The notes: generated by a model from the sequence alone, not told the origin. Positions 1-8,089 are shown, counted from the stretch's first letter. The stretch is DNA of 64,000 nt from Cohnella ginsengisoli (GCF_029525555.1 NZ_JAPDHZ010000002.1:1649868-1713867), one strand, 5' to 3'. Program-made: numbers and translations.

Positions 1-1317
1 GCCCCGCTCTTCACCGTCCCCGCGCCGGAGCCGGCGCTCTCGATGCCGCTCGCGAGCGTGCCCGCGCCCGCCGCCAGCTTGCCCGCGCCGCCGGCCAACC
101 GCGCCGCGCCGGACTCGGCCTCGCCGAGCTTCGCGCCGAATTGCCCTAACCCCTGGCTGAGCGACGCCGTGCCCGCATGCAGCTGCTTCGCGCCTTCGGC
201 CAGTTTTCGCTGCCCTGCGGACAGCTGCTCGGCGCCCTTCGCTGCGGACGCCGCCCCCCTTCTGCGCCTGCGTCGCGCCGTCCGCCACGCGCTGCGAGGC
301 GGCGACAAGCTGCTGCAGCGCCTCATCGTCGGGATGCGCCGCTGCGTACTGCTTCAGTCCCTCGGCGAGCTGGCCCGCGCCGTCGGCGACTTGGGCCGCG
401 CCCTTCTCGACCTGCACTGCGCCCGCAGCCAGCTTGGCGGAGCTGTCGGCAAGCTCGCCGGCGCCCACCGACAGCTTGCCGGCGGCCGAGTCCGCCTGCG
501 AAGCGCCCGTCGCCAGCTTGCCCTGCGCCGCGGCCAGCTGCTTGAGGCCGCCGTCCAGCTCCGCGGAGCCGCTCGCCAGCGTCCCCGCGCCGCTCTTCAG
601 GCTCGCCGCGCCGCCGGCCAGCTTGCCGACCCCTTGCTGCAGCTTGATCGTGCCGTCAGCCAGCTTCGCCAGATTATCGCGTAGCGTCTTCGCGCCGCCC
701 GCCGCGTCTTTGGCGCCGTCCGCAAGCTTCTGCGCGCCTTCGGCGGCATCGCCGAATCCGCTCGCCGCTTCGCCTACCGATTCGAGCGTCGCTTTGGCAT
801 AAGCCTTCGTCACCTCGCGGCCGACGTCGGTTTTCAGCTTTTCCGCCGCGGATTCGCCGATCCGGCTCGTCAGGTAGTTCCAGCCATCGTCGACGTAATA
901 TTGAACGTTCGCCTGCTGCGGGGCGTCGTCCTGCAGCGTCGCGGTTTTCGCGGAGAAGTCCTCGGGCAAGACGAACGCCAGCGAGTATCGATGATCGGCG
1001 AGTCCGTCCATCGCGTCCTTTTCGTCCGTGAACACCCATTTGAACGCCCCGTTTTTCTTCAGCTCCTCGACCAAATCTCCGCCAACCGCCAGCTTTTCTC
1101 CATTAAGCGAAGCGCCCTTGTCTTCGTTGACGACCGCGACCGGCATGGCGTCCAGCTTGCCGTACGGGTCCCAGAACGCGCCGATCAGCATGCCGCTGTA
1201 CATAAGCGGAATCAGCGCAAGGCCCAAAATCGAGATCATGGCCATCTTGCTGCCCGTCAACCTTTTGAATTCGCCGGCAATGACGCCTCCGGCCTTTTTC
1301 GCTTTTTTCACGTTCAT
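1..1317 (-). CDS. YhgE/Pip-family membrane protein (3' end outside window)
   Basis: The protein starts at the ATG at 1317-1315 behind a GGGAGAG ribosome binding site. It has a short basic N-terminus and a hydrophobic helix around residues 22-42, followed by the extracellular motif AFWDPYGKLDAMPVAVVNED typical of the YhgE/Pip family. A long run of roughly 7-residue LADGAxxL-type repeats then forms the periplasmic-like stalk. The C-terminal membrane domain lies beyond base 1. The frame breaks at a run of six C at 254-259; removing one base restores the repeat pattern (KGAASAAKGAEQ). Members include the Pip phage-infection protein and ESX-linked YhgE proteins, and are often next to a TetR repressor, as here. 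Export or efflux is family inference only. Confidence 0.85.
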   Translation of the reverse strand, partial: MNVKKAKKAGGVIAGEFKRLTGSKMAMISILGLALIPLMYSGMLIGAFWDPYGKLDAMPVAVVNEDKGASLNGEKLAVGGDLVEELKKNGAFKWVFTDEKDAMDGLADHRYSLAFVLPEDFSAKTATLQDDAPQQANVQYYVDDGWNYLTSRIGESAAEKLKTDVGREVTKAYAKATLESVGEAASGFGDAAEGAQKLADGAKDAAGGAKTLRDNLAKLADGTIKLQQGVGKLAGGAASLKSGAGTLASGSAELDGGLKQLAAAQGKLATGASQADSAAGKLSVGAGELADSSAKLAAGAVQVEKGAAQVADGAGQLAEGLKQYAAAHPDDEALQQLVAASQRVADGATQAQKGGGVRSEGRRAAVRRAAKTGRRREAAACGHGVAQPGVRAIRREARRGRVRRGAVGRRRGQAGGGRGHARERHRERRLRRGDGEERG

Positions 1318-1353
1318 CTCTCCCGCATCTCTTAATCAGAAAAACATACAATA

Positions 1354-1376
1354 TGACCATTTTCCTCATTCGGTCA
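1354..1376. promoter_or_regulatory. Putative TetR operator in front of the YhgE gene
   Basis: A 23-bp site has TGACC at its left end and GGTCA at its right end (inverted half-sites). It lies 37 bases upstream of the YhgE start and has the same length and half-sites as the site at 2023-2045 in front of the tetR gene. The shared spacing suggests one repressor binds both. Confidence 0.6.
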
Positions 1377-1400
1377 TTTTTATCCAAAAAAAAGAAGCGA

Positions 1401-1998
1401 TCAATCGACCGCCAATCCCTCCAGGCAGTAAAAACGAAAGTTCGCAAGCACCTGATCGGCGTCCAACGGCTCGTGCAGATGGTCGCCCTCCGCGGTCAAC
1501 GCAAGATAGATCTTCAGCACCATGTAAGCCGTCAGCCTAGGATCGGACCGCCGAACCTCCCCCTTTGGCGATCGCGCCCTCCACATGACCGGCGATATAG
1601 TCGATGATCGAACGCTCGACGGTCGCCAGGCCGCCGTTCGCCATCGGCGTGCCGAATTCCTTGACCTCCTGGGAGAGCTTGACGACCAGTCCGTGCCGGT
1701 CGCGATAAGCCAATACCTGCTGGAGAATGCGAAGCAAATTGTCCGCGAAAGGCAGCGCGGGATCGAGCGTCCGCTCGGCGACCGACTTGAGCTCGGCGAT
1801 CAGGTCCTTCACGATCTGCTCGAACAGTTCCTCTTTGTTGGCGAAAAAGGTGTAAATCGTCCCCTTTCCCACGCCGGCCGCCTTCGCGACTTGGTCCATG
1901 GTGGTCGCTTTATAGCCGAAGGCGGCAAAGGAGCGCGATGCCGCTTCGAGCACCTGTTTGCGCCGGTCGGTCGGTTTGCGCTCGGTCGTCGTATCCAC
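1401..1998 (-). CDS. TetR/AcrR-family transcriptional repressor (frame broken)
   Basis: A TetR-type helix-turn-helix occupies about residues 12-58 (RRKQVLEAASRSFAAFGYKA ... GVGKGTIYTFFANKEELF), followed by an all-helical ligand domain. I choose the GTG at 1998, which follows GGAGGAGG with good spacing; an ATG 39 bases further upstream lies inside the operator. A run of five C at 1559-1563 breaks the frame. Joining ...VEGAIAKG to EVRRSDPRLTAYMVLK restores a normal-length protein of about 198 residues ending in FYCLEGLAVD. It is the likely repressor of itself and of the neighbouring YhgE gene, since both promoters carry the same 23-bp dyad. Confidence 0.85.
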
Positions 1999-2022
1999 GG
2001 CGCCCCCCTCCTCCAATTGAAT

Positions 2023-2045
2023 TGACCAATTTAACAATACGGTCA
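2023..2045. promoter_or_regulatory. Putative TetR operator in front of the tetR gene
   Basis: This 23-bp dyad has half-sites TGACC/GGTCA spaced exactly as at 1354-1376. It lies 25-47 bases upstream of the chosen GTG start of the TetR gene, as expected for autorepression. Confidence 0.6.
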
Positions 2046-2085
2046 GTTCGTTCTAGCAGAAGAATAACACATTCGCCGCCGCGAT

Positions 2086-2499
2086 TCAATCCCTCTTCCT
2101 AGCGCGATCTTGGCTCACGATTCGGAATGCAGGCCATAATCCTTCCCTGAGCGTATCCAGGCACTGCAGGCATTGCTCCGACCAGCGCCGCATCCGGTCG
2201 ATCCTGCGAATCTCGGTCTCCCAAGCGGCCGCGAGAGATTCCCGGTAAGCCGGCACCTCTCCGGCATAAGGAACGGCGTCCCGCAGCATGACCCAAACTT
2301 TCTCCCGCTCCGCCGAAGCTCTCCGCTCGTGGAATAGCGCCGCGTCCGGATCGTAGGCGCTGTGCAGGTCCCCTTGCTGCGGATGCCGGAGCACCGCCAT
2401 GATTTCCACCAGCGCCCGCCGCTCGTCCGCGCTCGCAACCTTTCCAATATATTGTCCCGTCTTGTGCTCCGCCTTCACGATTTGTCCGACCTCCAGCAT
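2086..2499 (-). CDS. kapB: KapB-like sporulation phosphorelay protein
   Basis: The 137-residue protein starts at the ATG at 2499, preceded by GGGAGG at good spacing; the open frame continues further upstream but would overlap the divergent glucosyltransferase gene. It matches the kinase-associated lipoprotein B family: an SH3-like fold with the conserved stretches AEHKTGQYIGKV, VLRHPQQGDLHS and LFHERRASAEREK. In Bacillus subtilis KapB is needed for KinB-dependent phosphorylation at the onset of sporulation, so its presence points to an endospore former. No KinB gene lies nearby. The divergent neighbour is the glucosyltransferase at 2678. Confidence 0.85.
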   Translation of the reverse strand: MLEVGQIVKAEHKTGQYIGKVASADERRALVEIMAVLRHPQQGDLHSAYDPDAALFHERRASAEREKVWVMLRDAVPYAGEVPAYRESLAAAWETEIRRIDRMRRWSEQCLQCLDTLREGLWPAFRIVSQDRARKRD

Positions 2500-2677
2500 C
2501 TGTCCAGCCTCCCGTATCGTATTGCCACCATTGTACAGGACCCCGTCCCGGATTGCATGCGTCGCTGGCGGAATCTGTCTGTAACGCTTAAATCTTGCAA
2601 ACGTTATCCGACGGACTTGTACGAGAGCTTCCATTTCGCGTAATATGGTAGTAGGTAAAGTGGGGGGATCTCTTCCG

Positions 2678-3817
2678 ATGCGCAAAAAACGAATTCTACT
2701 GCTCTCCGAAGGCTTCGGCACCGGACATACGCAGGCGGCTTACGCCCTAGCGGTGGGCCTTAGGCAATTGTCGCCCCGCGTGCAGACGAGGGTCATCGAG
2801 CTGGGGACGTTCTTGAACCCCGTCATCGGACCGCTCATCCTGTCCGCCTACCGCAAGACCGTCAGCAAGCAGCCCAAGCTGGTCGGCAAGCTGTATCGCG
2901 GCCACTATCACAAATCGCTGAACAGACTGACCCGCTTCGCATTGCACCGCCTGTTTTACAATCATGTATCGGACGTCGTACGGCAGTTGAAGCCCGATAT
3001 GATCGTATGCACGCATCCTTTTCCAAACGCGGTCGTCAGCCGGCTCAAGCGCCTGGGGCTCGACGTGCCGCTCTATACATTGATCACGGACTACGACGCG
3101 CACGCCACCTGGACCAATCCCGAGGTGACCGCCTACCTCGTCAGCTCTCCGACCGTACGCAGCCGGCTCATCACGCAGGGCGTATCGCCTTCGCAGGTGG
3201 TGGTCACCGGCATCCCGGTGCATCCGAACTTCTGGCATCCGCACGACCGGGCGGAGATTTTGTCCCAGTTCAAGCTCTCGGACATGCCCACGGTGCTCGT
3301 GATGGGCGGCGGCTGGGGACTGATGGCGGAGGAGCAGATGGTCGAATACATGACCGCGTACGCGGACAAGGTGCAGCTCATCATCTGCATGGGCAGCAAC
3401 GACAAAGCCAGGGAGAAGCTGATGGCGGAGCCGCGGTTCCAGCATCCGAACATCAAGGTGCTCGGCTTCACGAAGGAAGTATCCAAGCTGATGGACGTGT
3501 CCGACCTGCTCGTCACGAAGCCCGGCGGCATGACCTGCACCGAGGGGATGTCGAAGGGCATCCCGATGCTTTTCTACGAGCCGATCCCGGGCCAGGAGGA
3601 AGAAAACCTCGAGTACTTCGTGACCCACGGCTTCGGCGAGCCGCTCACGTCCACGGATACGATCGACCGCTGGTTCCGACTGATTCAGGAGCCCTACGCT
3701 TCCGATCAGCACAGAGGCAACCTGCTCGCGCTTCGCAATGCGGAGTACAACCCGGCCAAGTGCTCGGAGGCGGTCCTGTCCCTGCTGCTGGAGGATGTCG
3801 CGCCCGCGGCCGAATAA
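2678..3817 (+). CDS. UgtP-like diacylglycerol glucosyltransferase (GT28/MGDG type)
   Basis: I use the ATG at 2678 (MRKKRILLLSEG), which has GGGGGGA upstream; an ATG at 2645 lacks a ribosome binding site. The 379-residue protein has an N-terminal MGDG-synthase domain (SEGFGTGHTQAAYAL; DMIVCTHPFPN) and a C-terminal MurG-like nucleotide-sugar domain (VLVMGGGWG; KVLGF; DLLVTKPGGMTCTEGMSKG; PGQEEENLEY). In Firmicutes such enzymes add glucose from UDP-glucose to diacylglycerol on the cytoplasmic membrane face, giving glycolipids that anchor lipoteichoic acid. Whether this copy is processive cannot be told from sequence. A bidirectional terminator follows the stop. Confidence 0.85.
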   Translation: MRKKRILLLSEGFGTGHTQAAYALAVGLRQLSPRVQTRVIELGTFLNPVIGPLILSAYRKTVSKQPKLVGKLYRGHYHKSLNRLTRFALHRLFYNHVSDVVRQLKPDMIVCTHPFPNAVVSRLKRLGLDVPLYTLITDYDAHATWTNPEVTAYLVSSPTVRSRLITQGVSPSQVVVTGIPVHPNFWHPHDRAEILSQFKLSDMPTVLVMGGGWGLMAEEQMVEYMTAYADKVQLIICMGSNDKAREKLMAEPRFQHPNIKVLGFTKEVSKLMDVSDLLVTKPGGMTCTEGMSKGIPMLFYEPIPGQEEENLEYFVTHGFGEPLTSTDTIDRWFRLIQEPYASDQHRGNLLALRNAEYNPAKCSEAVLSLLLEDVAPAAE

Positions 3818-3831
3818 CGATTCGAAAATGC

Positions 3832-3874
3832 AAAAAAAACGGCCTGACGTCCGCTCGACGTTAGGCCGTTTTTG
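3832..3874. terminator. Bidirectional intrinsic terminator
   Basis: ACGGCCTGACGTC pairs with GACGTTAGGCCGT around a short loop. The hairpin is flanked by A-rich and T-rich tracts on its two sides. It lies between the convergent glucosyltransferase and NlpC/P60 genes and can serve both. Confidence 0.85.
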
Positions 3875-3883
3875 TATTGGAGG

Positions 3884-5272
3884 CTAAAGCGCGCTGCCGC
3901 CGAACAGGAAGCGGTATTCCCAGTGCTTGCCTTCGATGCTGTCGATGCGTACGCCGCCCGATGCGACGGAGTACGTCTGCAGCACCTGTCCATTCCCGAG
4001 ATAAATGCCCGTATGGGTGACCGTCTCGCCGAACGGCTGCTTGTCCTCGTAGAGCGAAGCCTTTGAGCCTTTGTAGCTCATGAAAAACATGATGTCCCCG
4101 CGCTTCAGCTGGCGCCAGTCGGTCGTGACGCCCTTGCCGTTGTCCTTCACGTAAGCCGCCTGCTTGCGCGAGTCCGCCGGCAGAACGAGACCGAGCGCAT
4201 CTTTGAACGCTTGCCGGACGAAGTCCGAGCAATCGAACGTGTCGGTGTTGCCCCGGTCGGAGCCGTACTCGTAAGGCGTGCCAAGGTACCTCAGCCCGGC
4301 TGCGATCACCGCTTCGACCTTCGCCGAATCGGAAGGAGGCGGCGTTGGTGTTGGCGTTGGCGTTGGCGTTGGCGTTGGTGTTGGCGTTGGTGTTGGCGTT
4401 GGCGTTGGCGTTGGCGTCGGCGCTGGCGTTGGTGTCGGCGTCGGCATCGGCGTCGGCGTCGCGCCGTTCAGGCTAATATACGCGTCGGAGGCGCTTACGT
4501 ACCCGGACACGCCCGCCGCATCCTGAACCGCGTACCAGTAGCCGTTAGGCTGGCCGGTCACGACGACGATCTCGCCGGCTTTCAGGAAGCGGATCTTGTC
4601 CCCCGAAGTTGACGGCTGGGTTCGAAAGTTGACCGCCGCCAGGATCGTTGCCGTTTGCGCCGGCGCTTTCGTCGGCGCAGGCGTCGGCGTTGGCGTCGGC
4701 GTTGGCGTCGGCGTTGGCGTCGGCGTTGGCGTCGGCGTTGGCGTCGGAACCGGGGTTGGCGCCGGTGCGGCGCCGTTCAAGCTTATGTATTCGTCGGAAG
4801 AGCTGACGTAACCGGCAATGCCTCCCGCATCCCGGACCGCGAACCAGTAGCCGTTCGGCTCTCCGGTTACGATCACTGTTTCTCCTGCCCTCAGCATGCG
4901 AATCTTGTCTCCCGACGTGGAAGGCTGCGTTCGAAAAGTCACGGCCGACTTAATGGTCGCCGTTCGTGCCGGAGCGGCAGGCGCGCTTAAGGTTTTAACG
5001 TACTTCTCGTTCGACGATACGTACCCCGTCTTACCGCTGGCATCCCGCACCTGCAGCCAATAATCGTTAACCGCCTGCAGCAGCGTCACCGACTCCCCGG
5101 CCTTCAGGTACCTTACCAGATCGCCGTTCGTGCTTGGCGACTCCCGCAGGCTGACCGTCGCTACGACCTCTACCGCGCCCGCTTGAACCGAAGCCGCCGA
5201 AGCCATCTCCGGCACGAACGCCGTCAGCATCGTCGCGAGCATCAACCTTGCCGCCCAACCCTTGTTGCTCAT
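3884..5272 (-). CDS. Secreted SH3b-NlpC/P60 cell-wall endopeptidase with Pro-Thr linkers
   Basis: The 462-residue protein starts at the ATG at 5272 behind GGGAGG. A signal peptide covers about residues 1-27 ([20 protein letters not shown]). Three bacterial SH3 domains follow (each with F/LRxxPSTxGD and GYVSSxxxY). The second and third are separated by a Pro-Thr linker, and another longer Pro-Thr linker precedes the C-terminal NlpC/P60 domain. The catalytic set is visible: Cys in [13 protein letters not shown], His in [11 protein letters not shown] and a third polar residue in EGKHWEYRF. Such enzymes cut D-glutamyl-meso-diaminopimelate bonds in peptidoglycan stems, with the SH3b domains binding the wall. 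The linkers are encoded by hexameric GGCGTT/GGCGTC-type DNA repeats and are likely length-variable. Confidence 0.92.
   Translation of the reverse strand: MSNKGWAARLMLATMLTAFVPEMASAASVQAGAVEVVATVSLRESPSTNGDLVRYLKAGESVTLLQAVNDYWLQVRDASGKTGYVSSNEKYVKTLSAPAAPARTATIKSAVTFRTQPSTSGDKIRMLRAGETVIVTGEPNGYWFAVRDAGGIAGYVSSSDEYISLNGAAPAPTPVPTPTPTPTPTPTPTPTPTPTPTPAPTKAPAQTATILAAVNFRTQPSTSGDKIRFLKAGEIVVVTGQPNGYWYAVQDAAGVSGYVSASDAYISLNGATPTPMPTPTPTPAPTPTPTPTPTPTPTPTPTPTPTPTPTPPPSDSAKVEAVIAAGLRYLGTPYEYGSDRGNTDTFDCSDFVRQAFKDALGLVLPADSRKQAAYVKDNGKGVTTDWRQLKRGDIMFFMSYKGSKASLYEDKQPFGETVTHTGIYLGNGQVLQTYSVASGGVRIDSIEGKHWEYRFLFGGSAL
4340..4462. repeat. Hexanucleotide repeat coding a Pro-Thr linker (distal copy)
   Basis: The tract is made of GTTGGC/GTCGGC hexamers on the plus strand. 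On the coding (minus) strand they read as Pro-Thr dipeptides between SH3 domain 3 and the NlpC/P60 domain. Near-identical units make slippage-driven length change likely. Confidence 0.85.
4677..4762. repeat. Hexanucleotide repeat coding a Pro-Thr linker (proximal copy)
   Basis: This is a second tract of GTTGGC/GTCGGC hexamers. It encodes the Pro-Thr linker between SH3 domains 2 and 3 of the same wall hydrolase. Confidence 0.85.
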
Positions 5273-5670
5273 GCCAACGCCTCCCATGTTGAATCTTGGG
5301 GAAATATGTCGTTTTTCCCTCCAATTCATTATAAGAGGCGCTGAAATTTACTCCCATCATGCGGAATACTCAGGACATGCCGTACCCGTAGGCAAACAGT
5401 TCCATGGATGCATAGGAAAAAAGAAGGAAGGCCTTTGCGGCACAAGCACACGGTCGCTTTATATTCAATTATTTACCAGTTTAATTCAGAATGTAATTGG
5501 GTATCGGAAGACTCTTTAGCCCTCTTTTCGAGATGGCTTCGCAATGCCCTCGCGCAACACAATCTGTCTCACAGTCCAATATAACCATAAATATTACATT
5601 ACTGTAATTACAAGTAATTTTAAGTATACTTTTAATCGCTAGGCCATTCTAAATTTTAGGAGGAGTTCAG
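5273..5670. other. Intergenic region, AT-rich, upstream of the peptide cassette
   Basis: The 398 bases between the divergent wall hydrolase and the 76-residue peptide hold no convincing gene. The right half (from about 5460) is much richer in A+T than the flanks. It contains the ATTAC/GTAAT dyads and a TATACT -10-like element just before the peptide gene. Confidence 0.6.
5598..5630 (+). promoter_or_regulatory. Candidate operator/promoter of the peptide cassette
   Basis: Two overlapping dyads, ATTAC-T-GTAAT (5598-5608) and ATTAC-AA-GTAAT (5607-5618), are followed by TATACT at about 5625-5630, a possible -10 element. No clear -35 box is visible. The arrangement suggests a regulated promoter about 40-70 bases before the peptide gene. 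No cognate regulator is encoded in the cassette. Confidence 0.35.
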
Positions 5671-5901
5671 ATGATTGAAACGGCAACGAAAAAACTGGAG
5701 GGCAACATTGCCAATTACGCGCGGAACCATTTCCGGGATCAGTTGGAGCCATCCATGCATTCGCCGTCCCTGCTCAAAATGAAAATTCATGAAACAGATG
5801 CGCAAATGTCGTCTCCCGTACTGCTCAAGATGAAGATTCACGAACAGGCAGCATGCTCCCTGTCGATCAAGGACTTCAGGTCGAGCCTGATCTCCGAGTA
5901 A
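5671..5901 (+). CDS. Candidate RiPP precursor peptide with two repeated core-like segments
   Basis: The 76-residue peptide has a strong AGGAGGAG ribosome binding site before the ATG. Residues 1-30 look like a leader (IETATKKLEGNIANYARNHF). SPSLLKMKIHE (residues 31-41) and SPVLLKMKIHE (48-58) are repeats with a 17-residue period, separated by TDAQMS. The tail is QAACSLSIKDFRSSLISE with one cysteine. I do not recognise a named family. Small size, the internal repeat, and a directly downstream HExxH peptide-hydroxylase-like gene and exporter all fit a RiPP precursor with two cores, but this is inference. A small regulatory or structural protein remains possible. Codon use and base composition are more AT-rich than the flanking genes. 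Confidence 0.7.
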   Translation: MIETATKKLEGNIANYARNHFRDQLEPSMHSPSLLKMKIHETDAQMSSPVLLKMKIHEQAACSLSIKDFRSSLISE

Positions 5902-5905
5902 GCAA

Positions 5906-5937
5906 AGCAGCACATGCCCGCAAGCGCATGTGCTGTT
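5906..5937 (+). promoter_or_regulatory. Stem-loop between peptide gene and HExxH gene
   Basis: A perfect 10-bp stem (CAGCACATGC with GCATGTGCTG, extendable by a G-U and an A-U pair) closes an 8-base loop four bases after the peptide stop codon. No U-tract follows. It would act as an RNA stabiliser, processing site or partial attenuator and could keep precursor mRNA in excess over enzyme mRNA. Confidence 0.55.
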
Positions 5938-5964
5938 CTATCCAATTCCAAGGAGGGACCCCAC

Positions 5965-6804
5965 ATGTCCGGTACGAACGCCAAAAGCAACTTCAGCTTT
6001 TTGAACGGAGACCATATTTTATCCAACATCGATCGATTCATCGAGATCTCGCAGGGCAGCCCGTCCGGGGAAGCCTCTTCTACCCGAAAAGAGCGCTTGT
6101 TCGCTTCTTTGAATGCGCTGCAGCACTCGAATATTCCGTTTCGCAATGAAGCGATTTTGATCGATTTTAATAACCATGACTTGCTTGAGCACTTAATCCG
6201 AGATGGGATGCTGGACAGGGAGGACACCGTTTCGAACGCGCATGTTTTTGAAGAAGAGGACCGGCGGATCATCGGCGACAATATCGCCAAAGCGCTGAGC
6301 TTGCTTCAAATGCTGCAGCCCGAGCTCCACCATGTCATGAATGAATTGATCGGAACCATCGTCTGCTTTAGAAAACCGGGGTACGGCGGAGGGTCTGTGT
6401 CAAGCTTGATCGGCGCGATCTGGTTCAACCCGCTTGCCAAATGGAGTGTCATCGATTATGCGGAAGCGCTGTATCACGAATTTATTCACAACAGTCTGTT
6501 CCTTGACGACATGGTCGACTCTGTTTTTCCGGATACCGCCATCATCGCCACTGAAGAAGCCCTTGTCACTTCAACCATTCTGAAAATAAAAAGACCGCTC
6601 GACCGTTCCTTCCATTCCGCTGCCGTCGCGATCGGTCTCATGCATTTTTACCATCTCTTGAGCGACTACGACAAAATCTCCAGCTTCAAAGAACCGCTCG
6701 CGCTGACCATCTCCGAGATGAACGGCAAGCTGAAGTACTTGGGCGAACAAGGCCGGATTATTTTAAACGAAATGAACCAATTCCTTAAAAAAGCTGGACT
6801 TTGA
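5965..6804 (+). CDS. HExxH-motif protein of the alpha-ketoglutarate-type peptide beta-hydroxylase family (putative)
   Basis: The 279-residue protein starts at the ATG at 5965 behind AAGGAGGG. Its signature is YHEFIHNSLFLDDMVDSVF, with HEFIH at residues 171-175. Upstream is a glycine-rich GSVSSLIGAIWFNP strand (about 144-156), and downstream RPLDRSFHSAAVAIGLMHFY (210-229) supplies a plausible third metal ligand, His217. This order matches my memory of the HExxH-motif RiPP proteins annotated as aKG-HExxH-type peptide beta-hydroxylases, whose HExxH lies in an Fe(II)/2-oxoglutarate enzyme and not a protease. Position between a small repeat peptide and an exporter supports a tailoring role. It could still be a metallopeptidase; overall similarity cannot be measured here. 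Confidence 0.65.
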   Translation: MSGTNAKSNFSFLNGDHILSNIDRFIEISQGSPSGEASSTRKERLFASLNALQHSNIPFRNEAILIDFNNHDLLEHLIRDGMLDREDTVSNAHVFEEEDRRIIGDNIAKALSLLQMLQPELHHVMNELIGTIVCFRKPGYGGGSVSSLIGAIWFNPLAKWSVIDYAEALYHEFIHNSLFLDDMVDSVFPDTAIIATEEALVTSTILKIKRPLDRSFHSAAVAIGLMHFYHLLSDYDKISSFKEPLALTISEMNGKLKYLGEQGRIILNEMNQFLKKAGL

Positions 6805-6857
6805 CAGTATCTCCGATTCCTTGAAGCTCGACAGGTACCGCACCGCCAGTCTCTAAA

Positions 6858-8088
6858 ATGAAAGGGGCTCCGTTTCGCATTTTATGGCTGAGCCAATCGC
6901 TCGCTAATCTTGGCGATTCCTTTTATATCGTTGCTGTCGTCACGCTTATTTACGACCGGACCGGCTCTGCTGCGGCAGCAGGCGCCTTTCCGCTGGCACG
7001 GGTGATCGGACAAGGCCTGAGCGGCATTTTGGCTCCCTTGCTGCTGGACCGATGGCGACTCGCCCCGCTGCTCTGGGTATTCGAGATCGGACAGACCGCC
7101 TGTATGCTGCTGCTGTGCGCAGCCGTATGGGGGGATGCCGGCTCATGGCGGAATCGCGTTTATATTAGGAACTGTTTTTTCGTATCCATTCAGCATGGAT
7201 GGGCCATCTCCGTTCGCAACGCCCTCGTCCCTCAGTTGGTCGAGCCTGCGCGCATGCTTAACGCCAACAGTTTGCTGGCCGCTTCGGACCAAGCGATTTT
7301 AATGACCGGGTGGACGACGGGCGGCATACTGGTGGCGCGCTACGGGAGCGCGCACGTACTTCTCGGCGTAGCCGCGCTCCTCTTCATTTCAACGCTTGCA
7401 TTGTCCATGTTGAGGAGGTTCGGCCTGAAGCAAGCCCCGCTAGCGGAGGTCAAGATGGAATACTGGCAAAGTCTCAAAGAAGGGTGGACGGCTATTTTTC
7501 GTCATCCGTTCGTTAGACAAATCACCCTGATGGAGGTCGTCGCCGGTCTTGGGGGGGAGCGTATGGGCAGGTTCGATCATTTTAATATTCGTCAAGGAGG
7601 TGCTTGCTGAAAACGAAAGCTGGTGGGGCTACATCAACGCAGGATCGTTAGGCGGCGCGATTGCGGGCGGTCTCGCCGTATACGCGATTGCCGACAGAAT
7701 TAAAAACAGCTTTCAGACCAGTATGATCGTCTCTGCGCTCCTGATCGGCCTGCTGCTGCTGCTGTTCGCATACAGCAGCAACGGCTGGCTGTGCCTGCTG
7801 TATGCGTTCTTAGCGGGCCCCGCTTATCAATTGCGAGGCATTATCCAAAAAACGGCTTACCAGACCTGTATCCCGCCAGCTTTGCTTCCCAAGAGCTTTT
7901 CCGCTTTCGGGACGCTGGCTTATATGACCTATGGAATATCGGTCGTTCTGCTGAGCGGGCTGGCGGACATCCTCGGGATTAAGGCCGTATTTGCCGTGAC
8001 TGCCGTTCTGTACGGACTGTCCGCCGCGATCCCACTCATCAAGTCAAAGCGCCAGTCGGCTTCAGGCACCATAAATTTGGATGGATGA
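6858..8088 (+). CDS. MFS transporter, likely exporter of the cassette (frame broken)
   Basis: This is a 12-helix major facilitator of the MFS_3/EntS type (LWLSQSLANLGDSFYIVAVVTLIYDRTGSA; RNALVPQLVEPARMLNANSL; GGSVWAGSIILIFVKEVLAENESWWGYINAG). The sequence is broken at G-runs. Seven G at 7551-7557 shift the frame in mid-protein. A pair of compensating shifts at 7129-7134 and about 7201-7203 replace an expected helix (AHGGIAFILGTVFSYPFSMDGAISVRNALV) by unlikely residues. With these corrected it is one protein of about 410 residues. No clear ribosome binding site precedes the ATG, so coupling to the upstream gene is likely. It follows the HExxH gene by 53 bases and is the natural exporter or self-protection pump of the putative peptide. 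Confidence 0.8.
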
Positions 8089-8089
8089 A

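Noticed and set aside
4278..4811. Glycine-valine repeat frames on the plus strand
   Set aside because: They are the antisense reading of the Pro-Thr linker repeats of the NlpC/P60 gene, which has a signal peptide, domains and catalytic residues.
5965..6804. Reading the HExxH protein as a simple zinc protease
   Set aside because: The motif alone would allow it, but there is no signal peptide or known protease domain, and the surrounding strands and downstream His fit the RiPP hydroxylase group better. The alternative is kept in the entry as a caveat.
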